From: Oligoflexia bacterium
GTDB lineage: Bacteria > Bdellovibrionota > UBA1018
Assembly (NCBI GenBank): GCA_023701205.1
Contig: JAMPXJ010000007.1
Location: 64,261 to 128,260 of the forward strand
Direction: 5' to 3'
Length of the DNA: 64,000 bases
Each line of letters starts with the position of its first letter. Within the stretch, counting starts at the first letter, position 1. A program made the position numbers and the translations under genes. Of this stretch, positions 59,461 to 64,000 are shown piece by piece. Under the pieces are notes generated by a model. It worked only from the letters and a program-made list of their open reading frames with translations, made no database searches and was not told the DNA's origin.

Positions 59461-60756
59461 TCAGCCGGTCTCGGTGAGAAGCACCACGTCGACCCTGCGA
59501 TTCTGCTTGCGGCCTTCGCGGGTCCGATTCGAGGCGATGGGCTCGCTGAAGCCCTTGCCTTCGACCTTCAGTTCCGTCTGGGGGATCGTCTCCGAGGAGG
59601 CGAGGAACTCCTTCACGGAGTTCGCCCTTTTCTCGGAAAGGGCCTCGTTCTTCGCTTTGGAACCCTTCGAGTCGGTATGGCCTTCGATCGTCACCTCGCG
59701 CGCGTCGGGGAAGAGAGCGAGCGCCTGCTCGAGCTTGCGGAGGAGCGGGAAGTTCTTGGACGGGATCGTCGCCCGGGCGCTCGGGAACTGGAGTCCCTTC
59801 AGCCGGATGATCAGCTCACCGTCGCGGCGGAGCACCTCGGCCTCCTCTTCCGAGAAGAGCTCGCGCACCTGGCGGTAACGCGCGTTGGCCTGCTGCTCCT
59901 TCTGAAGCTCGGAAATCCGCTGTTTCTGCTGTTCGGCTTCCTGGCCGAGCTGAGCCGACTCCATGCGCTGCTTTTCGAGCGCCACGACCATGTCCTCGGT
60001 CCGGCCTTTCTGCGCGGAACGGCTCGCACGCGTGACTTTCAGCAGGAGCTCCGCCCCGGATCGAGCCTCGCTGCTCGCCCGCTGCAGCGCATGAGTATCC
60101 TCGGGGGAGCGGGCGATCAGCTGGTCGCCCTCCTGGAGCTTGGCTTCGGCACTGGCGAGGGTCTTGGGAGCCCATTTCTCGGCGCCTTCGGCTTTCGCGC
60201 GCTCGATGAGGCGCCGGCTCTCGCCGAAGTGGGTTTCCCGCAGGCCCTTCACCGAAAGCTCGCGATAGTCCTTCAGGAGGTCGGGCCGGCTTTCCTGGGC
60301 GACCCGCAAGTTTCCTTCTTCGGCTGCTCGCGTCGCTTCAAGCAGGCGAGCGTCCGTCTCGTTGAAGTCCGTCCGGAACGCCCGCGAGGCGTTCGCGTTA
60401 ACGGCCTCGGTGCGGGCCGCGATCACCTCGGAGAGCAGGGTGCCCGAGGTCGCGGCCGCCTTTCGCGCCTGTTCGAGCTCCCGGCTCGCTCTGGCGGTTT
60501 CCTCGAGGATGCGATCGTTGTTCGCGCCCCGCGCATGGAGATCTCGCGCCCGTTCGAGCGACTGTCCGGTCCTTCTCGTTGCTTCTGGCGCCAGAAGAGA
60601 GATCTTTTCCTGCTGCTTGGACGCGCTCAGTCGCTCCTCGAGCTGTTGGATCTCGCTGGTCGGGTCGGTCCCGCCGAGCGGCTCCGTCGCCACCTTTCCG
60701 GTCGAGCAGGCGGTGAAAGCCAAAAGGATCCAGCAGGAATGACGAGCGAAATTCAT
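59461..60756 (-). CDS. OmpA-family lipoprotein with long helical region
   Basis: 431 aa from the ATG at 60756 (AGAGG upstream). The N-terminus is a lipoprotein signal with a cysteine at about residue 17 (AFTAC). Residues about 40-300 are charged and helical, probably coiled coil, in the style of DUF4398-type domains. The C-terminal OmpA domain (VTIEGHTDSKGSKAKNEALSEKRA) has the peptidoglycan-binding residues. It may tether the outer membrane to the cell wall across a long distance. Confidence 0.88.
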   Translation of the reverse strand: MNFARHSCWILLAFTACSTGKVATEPLGGTDPTSEIQQLEERLSASKQQEKISLLAPEATRRTGQSLERARDLHARGANNDRILEETARASRELEQARKAAATSGTLLSEVIAARTEAVNANASRAFRTDFNETDARLLEATRAAEEGNLRVAQESRPDLLKDYRELSVKGLRETHFGESRRLIERAKAEGAEKWAPKTLASAEAKLQEGDQLIARSPEDTHALQRASSEARSGAELLLKVTRASRSAQKGRTEDMVVALEKQRMESAQLGQEAEQQKQRISELQKEQQANARYRQVRELFSEEEAEVLRRDGELIIRLKGLQFPSARATIPSKNFPLLRKLEQALALFPDAREVTIEGHTDSKGSKAKNEALSEKRANSVKEFLASSETIPQTELKVEGKGFSEPIASNRTREGRKQNRRVDVVLLTETG

Positions 60757-60789
60757 AGGCGCCTCTTTGGAGCGGGAGAGGTGCAAATT

Positions 60790-61620
60790 TCAGCCCGGGA
60801 CGGTTTGCCAGCCTTTTTCGCAGCGAACCCGTCCGCTGCTTTTGAGCTCCTGGAGGCGGGCGTCATTGGCGGGCGTGAACTCGCGGCGGGGATGCCAGAC
60901 GTGGTACTGGAGCGCGAGCCCTTTCATCGACTTGATGCGAAGCCCGAGATTCTGCAGCCGAAGCTCGATGTCCGTGTCCTCGCGCCCGTAACCTTCATAA
61001 GCCTCGTCGAACCCGTTCAGGGCTTCGAGCGCGGAGCGAGGGACCGAATAGTTGCAGCCCTTGAGGTCCGCGACGCGATCCATCTTCAGGGCGCGGCGCA
61101 ACGGCTCCCAGGAAAAGCGGATCGTCCTCTGGAAGTAACCGCTGTCGCCTGAAAGGACGCTCTTCAGGAAACGGAGCCGCGGGCGGTCGAAGAATCCCGC
61201 GCGCACGCGCTCCGGCGTAAGCCACTCGCTGAAGCGCTCACCGAGCTCCACGCGCCGTCCGGCCAGATAACGGCCGGGCTCCTGCTGCTCGAGGTGATCG
61301 CGGAGGTAATCGCGATGGGGAATGCAGTCGCCGTCCAGGAAGATGAAGACGGGAGCGCGCGCCTGCCGAAGCCCCTCGTTCAGGATGCGGCATTTGCGGA
61401 AACCCTGATGCTCCTGCCAGACGTGCTTCACGCGGAAAGGAACCTTGGATTGGAACGCGCGGATGATTCCCGCGGTTTCGGCGCCGGAACCGTCGTCGCA
61501 GAAGATGACCTCGAAGTCATGGGTCGACTGGCGCTCGAGCGCCGCGCAGACGAGCTCGAGATGACGGGGCAGCTCGTACGTCGTGACCAGCAGCGATGCC
61601 TGGGGCGGGTGCTCACTCAT
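60790..61620 (-). CDS. family 2 glycosyltransferase with GT7C domain
   Basis: 276 aa from the ATG at 61620, which lies inside the end of the preceding gene (8-bp overlap). GT-A: LLVTTYELPRHLELVCAAL, EVIFCDDGSGAE, FIFLDGDCIPH; the C-terminal KGCNYSVPRSALEALNGFDE and GREDTDIELRLQNLGLR are those of galactosyltransferase-like (Glyco_transf_7C) ends. The sugar donor cannot be told. Confidence 0.88.
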   Translation of the reverse strand: MSEHPPQASLLVTTYELPRHLELVCAALERQSTHDFEVIFCDDGSGAETAGIIRAFQSKVPFRVKHVWQEHQGFRKCRILNEGLRQARAPVFIFLDGDCIPHRDYLRDHLEQQEPGRYLAGRRVELGERFSEWLTPERVRAGFFDRPRLRFLKSVLSGDSGYFQRTIRFSWEPLRRALKMDRVADLKGCNYSVPRSALEALNGFDEAYEGYGREDTDIELRLQNLGLRIKSMKGLALQYHVWHPRREFTPANDARLQELKSSGRVRCEKGWQTVPG

Positions 61621-62536
61621 GCAGGCGGTAGCTCCGATACTCGAAAAGCCGGATTCCCGTCGCACGTTCGAAAAGATCCAGCACGATCTTCTTGGCGTCG
61701 CGCCAGCTCCAGACGAACGGCGAGTTCGCCAGGTCCCAGCTCCAGCCCTGGCTCGCGATCCGTTGTCCCATGACTCTCGGATGGGAACCGCGGAATGGAC
61801 GGAGTCCCCAGATGCGCTTGTAGCGGTAATTCTCGCCCGTATGGGGAGTGCCGGTCGCGGCGTCCCGCGCGTCGGGCTTGCCATGATAGAGCTGGTCCAT
61901 GAAGAAGGTCTTCTCCTTCATGGCCTCGGGCGGGCGAACCCAGCCATAATGGAAGACGCGTGCCTGCGCGCGCGCGACGCGCAGCTTGGAGCCATCCCCC
62001 TTGCGAAAGCTCTGGGCGTCACCCACGCTCCGGGCGCCGGAGGCGCGGCGCACGACGCGCACCTCGCGGCGATAGGCACTCCGGGTCACCTGCACGACAT
62101 CGAACGATCCGTAAAAATGAACGTAATCGAAAAGCAGCCCTTCGATCGCCGGATCGCCGTGCGCTCTCTCGAGCGCCTGGCGGAACCGCGGGGCATCCTC
62201 CTCGTGGAGTACCTCATCGGCCTGGAGATAGAAGCACCAGTCCCCGGTGCAGCGCTCGAGCGCGAGATTGGTCTGCTCCGAGAGGATCAGGCCGCCTTTG
62301 CGCTTTTCGGGATCATCGAGCGGCCAGTCGGATTCGAAGAGCACGACCTTGCCCTGGCCCTCCGCGCGCGCGAACTCCTGCACGCGTCCGAGCGTCTCGT
62401 CCTCGCCCCGCCCGACGTTGATCACGAGCTCGTCGACCAGCGGCAGCAGCGAGCGCAGCGATTCGAGGTAGGGGTACTGGAACTTCTCCCCGTTGCGCAC
62501 GAGCGTGAAGCCGGAGAGTCTCGGTTTCGAGGTCAT
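61613..62536 (-). CDS. glycosyltransferase, GT2-like
   Basis: 307 aa from the ATG at 62536, which overlaps the preceding stop by 4 bp. LSGFTLVRNGEKFQYPYLES, DELVINVGRGEDET and DWCFYLQADEVLHEED (metal-binding acidic motif) show a GT-A type enzyme of a less common GT2 group. The C-terminal half is rich in His/Trp/Arg. Donor and acceptor unknown. Confidence 0.78.
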   Translation of the reverse strand: MTSKPRLSGFTLVRNGEKFQYPYLESLRSLLPLVDELVINVGRGEDETLGRVQEFARAEGQGKVVLFESDWPLDDPEKRKGGLILSEQTNLALERCTGDWCFYLQADEVLHEEDAPRFRQALERAHGDPAIEGLLFDYVHFYGSFDVVQVTRSAYRREVRVVRRASGARSVGDAQSFRKGDGSKLRVARAQARVFHYGWVRPPEAMKEKTFFMDQLYHGKPDARDAATGTPHTGENYRYKRIWGLRPFRGSHPRVMGQRIASQGWSWDLANSPFVWSWRDAKKIVLDLFERATGIRLFEYRSYRLHE

Positions 62537-63366
62537 TTTCGGCCCTTCTCCCCGAGGGTCTCGGCCAGGACCTCGGAGGTGCGGCTGAGCTGCCACATCT
62601 TCACGTGGCGGACCGCGCGGGATACGCCTTCGAGGATGGAGATGACGAAGCCATGCATCCCGTCCTTGCAGGCACCGTAATAAAAGTAGTTTTTGAGAAA
62701 CATGGCGGGGAAGGCGAACAGCATGCGGAACGGATTGGTACGCTGACCCTGGCGGATCCGGTCTCGCGCCTCGATCGTCGTGTACTTGTTCATCTTGTAC
62801 AGGAAGTGCTCGGGATGGAAATCCGGCGAGTGGATCAAAGGCTCGTGAATGAGCTGCGGCGAAACTTGAAAAACAGGGTATTCGTGGATCTCGTTCACGT
62901 AGCGCACGCCCGAGCGATGAAAGAAGCGGTCCTGATAGCTCGGGTTCCAGATTCCGTGATGGATGGGCTTGCCGAGGAAATACTCGGTCCGTCGAACCTT
63001 GTAGGCCCGGCAGGGCGGCCCTTCAGGGGCGGCCAAAAGGCTCTGGAGGCGCGCCGCGAGCTCGTCGCTGCATTTCTCGTCCGCGTCGATGACCAGGAGC
63101 CAGTCATTGCGGGACTGCTCGAGCGCATGGTTGCGCTGGTCGCGGAAGCCCGTCCACGCGCGCGTGAGAAACCGTAGCTTTCCGGCCCAAGGCGCGGCGG
63201 CGTCGCGGCAGATCTCCGCGGTGCGGTCCTCGCTTTCGGCGTCGATGACGAGGATCTCGTCGGCCCAGAGCAGCGACTGCAGGCAGCGGCCGATGTGGCG
63301 CTCCTCGTTCTTCGTGATGATCGCGGCAGTGACCGGAAGGGGGCTCATGATTCGTGTCTCTTGCAT
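62533..63366 (-). CDS. family 2 glycosyltransferase, LPS core type
   Basis: 277 aa; ATG at 63366, with another in frame at 63348. AAIITKNEERHIGRCLQSL, EILVIDAESEDRT, NDWLLVIDADEKC and a C-terminal hydrophobic segment make it a relative of the WaaE-like enzyme at 57205-58038, with moderate divergence. It starts three bases after the heptosyltransferase stop. Confidence 0.88.
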   Translation of the reverse strand: MQETRIMSPLPVTAAIITKNEERHIGRCLQSLLWADEILVIDAESEDRTAEICRDAAAPWAGKLRFLTRAWTGFRDQRNHALEQSRNDWLLVIDADEKCSDELAARLQSLLAAPEGPPCRAYKVRRTEYFLGKPIHHGIWNPSYQDRFFHRSGVRYVNEIHEYPVFQVSPQLIHEPLIHSPDFHPEHFLYKMNKYTTIEARDRIRQGQRTNPFRMLFAFPAMFLKNYFYYGACKDGMHGFVISILEGVSRAVRHVKMWQLSRTSEVLAETLGEKGRK

Positions 63367-63369
63367 GCC

Positions 63370-64000
63370 TTACCGCGGCTGGGAGGCGGCCTGGCGGCAG
63401 GCGCTCAGCACGGCATCCACGCCGATCTCGCGCATGCAGCGATGGTGCTCGTCCTTGCAGACGGGCAGGCCGCACCAGGGGGGCATTCCTGGCATTGCAT
63501 CTCGCCTGCAGCGCAGGTCTTCAAGGAAAAAATAAGGATGCCGGTCCGTGGGGTACGGGTGCCATTCGGCGGGATGCTCCGGACCGAAAAGGGTCACCGT
63601 GGGAATGCCCGCCGCGACGGCGAGGTGCTTGGGGCCTGAATCGTTCCCGGCGAAAACCGCGGCGTGGCTCAGGATGGCGGCCAGGCGCCTCAGCGGCAGC
63701 TCGCGCTCGACGACGATCCGGGTACGCACCTCCGCGCGCTGATCGCGGTTGGGGATGTAGGCGACGATCCGGTCGTCCACCGCGTCCAGGAACGCATTGA
63801 GCGCCGCATCGTCATCGGCGCCGGTGGCCACGAAAACGCTTCCGTTCTCCGTACGGCACCAGTTGATCGCCAGCGAGGCGAAGCGGTCCGGCGGCCAGCT
63901 CTTGGTCGGCCGGCTCGCGCTCAGGCCGAGCGCGAGGATCGGTTCGTGGAGCCCCGCTTTGCGCAGCCATTTGCCCGCCTGCTGAAGCTCCTCGGAGGAA
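63370..64000 (-). CDS. family 9 glycosyltransferase (heptosyltransferase-like), C-terminal part, cut by the window edge
   Basis: The frame is open to the right edge; about 209 C-terminal residues are seen. LALGLSASRPTKSWPPDRFASLA and FAGNDSGPKHLAVAAGIPTVTLFG are the ADP-heptose binding regions of LPS heptosyltransferases (WaaC/WaaF/WaaQ family). A cysteine-rich end (DLRCRRD, CKDEHHRCMREIG) is like that of many GT9 proteins. It is the most upstream gene visible in this minus-strand run. Confidence 0.88.
   Translation of the reverse strand, partial: SSEELQQAGKWLRKAGLHEPILALGLSASRPTKSWPPDRFASLAINWCRTENGSVFVATGADDDAALNAFLDAVDDRIVAYIPNRDQRAEVRTRIVVERELPLRRLAAILSHAAVFAGNDSGPKHLAVAAGIPTVTLFGPEHPAEWHPYPTDRHPYFFLEDLRCRRDAMPGMPPWCGLPVCKDEHHRCMREIGVDAVLSACRQAASQPR

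Overview
The window is a GC-rich chromosomal segment of about 64 kb with dense genes and many overlapping start/stop codons. It most likely comes from a high-GC member of the Bdellovibrionota (Bdellovibrio/Oligoflexia-like bacteria) or a close relative. The case rests on two TIGR02147/DUF4423 regulators, several lineage-type secreted proteins of unknown function, a murC-murB...ftsQ-ftsA-ftsZ cluster, LPS-type glycosyltransferases and other Gram-negative envelope genes. The assignment is inferred from gene content only. No tRNA, rRNA, CRISPR array or intact transposase was seen.

Layout. 1-15.4 kb: the division and cell-wall cluster, murC (cut by the window edge) and murB, then ftsQ, ftsA and ftsZ with a strong terminator. 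About 10 kb of unrelated genes lie between murB and ftsQ: two small exported proteins, a decayed copy of the murB 3' end, a membrane class III adenylate cyclase, a divergent FecR-domain protein plus a partner outer-membrane-like protein, and a pair of M16 peptidase subunits. 15.4-25.7 kb: a DUF486 membrane protein, a secreted subtilase, a TIGR02147 regulator divergent from a secreted protein, a decayed alcohol dehydrogenase, DoxX, lgt, an ArsR-rhodanese regulator, an erythromycin-esterase-like enzyme, a host-attachment-family protein and L-asparaginase. 25.8-39.5 kb: mostly exported proteins (YceI, a periplasmic MetX-like hydrolase, a chymotrypsin-fold protease with a tandem-repeat linker, small secreted proteins), a BdbC/DsbA-like disulfide pair, a decayed DUF4143 ATPase, a second TIGR02147 regulator fused into an operon with a secreted protein, and a PAS histidine kinase with its response regulator. 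39.8-53.4 kb: one long energy block, korAB then nuoABCDHIJKLMN then a 2[4Fe-4S] ferredoxin, without nuoE, nuoF or nuoG. 53.5-64 kb: a radical SAM protein, a short RecQ-like helicase, a flippase-like membrane protein, a glutamine amidotransferase, UDP-glucose dehydrogenase, an OmpA-family lipoprotein and five glycosyltransferases of an LPS/capsule cluster that runs off the right edge.

How the genes work together. The kor-nuo-ferredoxin block reads as a respiratory route in which 2-oxoacid oxidation reduces ferredoxin and an 11-subunit complex I without its NADH module passes electrons to quinone. The 16-38 kb stretch is an exported-protein region with its own regulators: TIGR02147 proteins sit beside secreted LHE-motif proteins, a TPR/winged-helix regulator is translationally coupled to a secreted protease, and two small secreted protein genes share a 54-bp upstream element (35/54 identical, centred on CTGYC-N9-GACAG). 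The strongest leads are the ferredoxin-type complex I block, the shared upstream element, the regulator/secreted-protein pairs, the complementary M16 pair and the 10-kb interruption of the division cluster with a murB remnant inside it.
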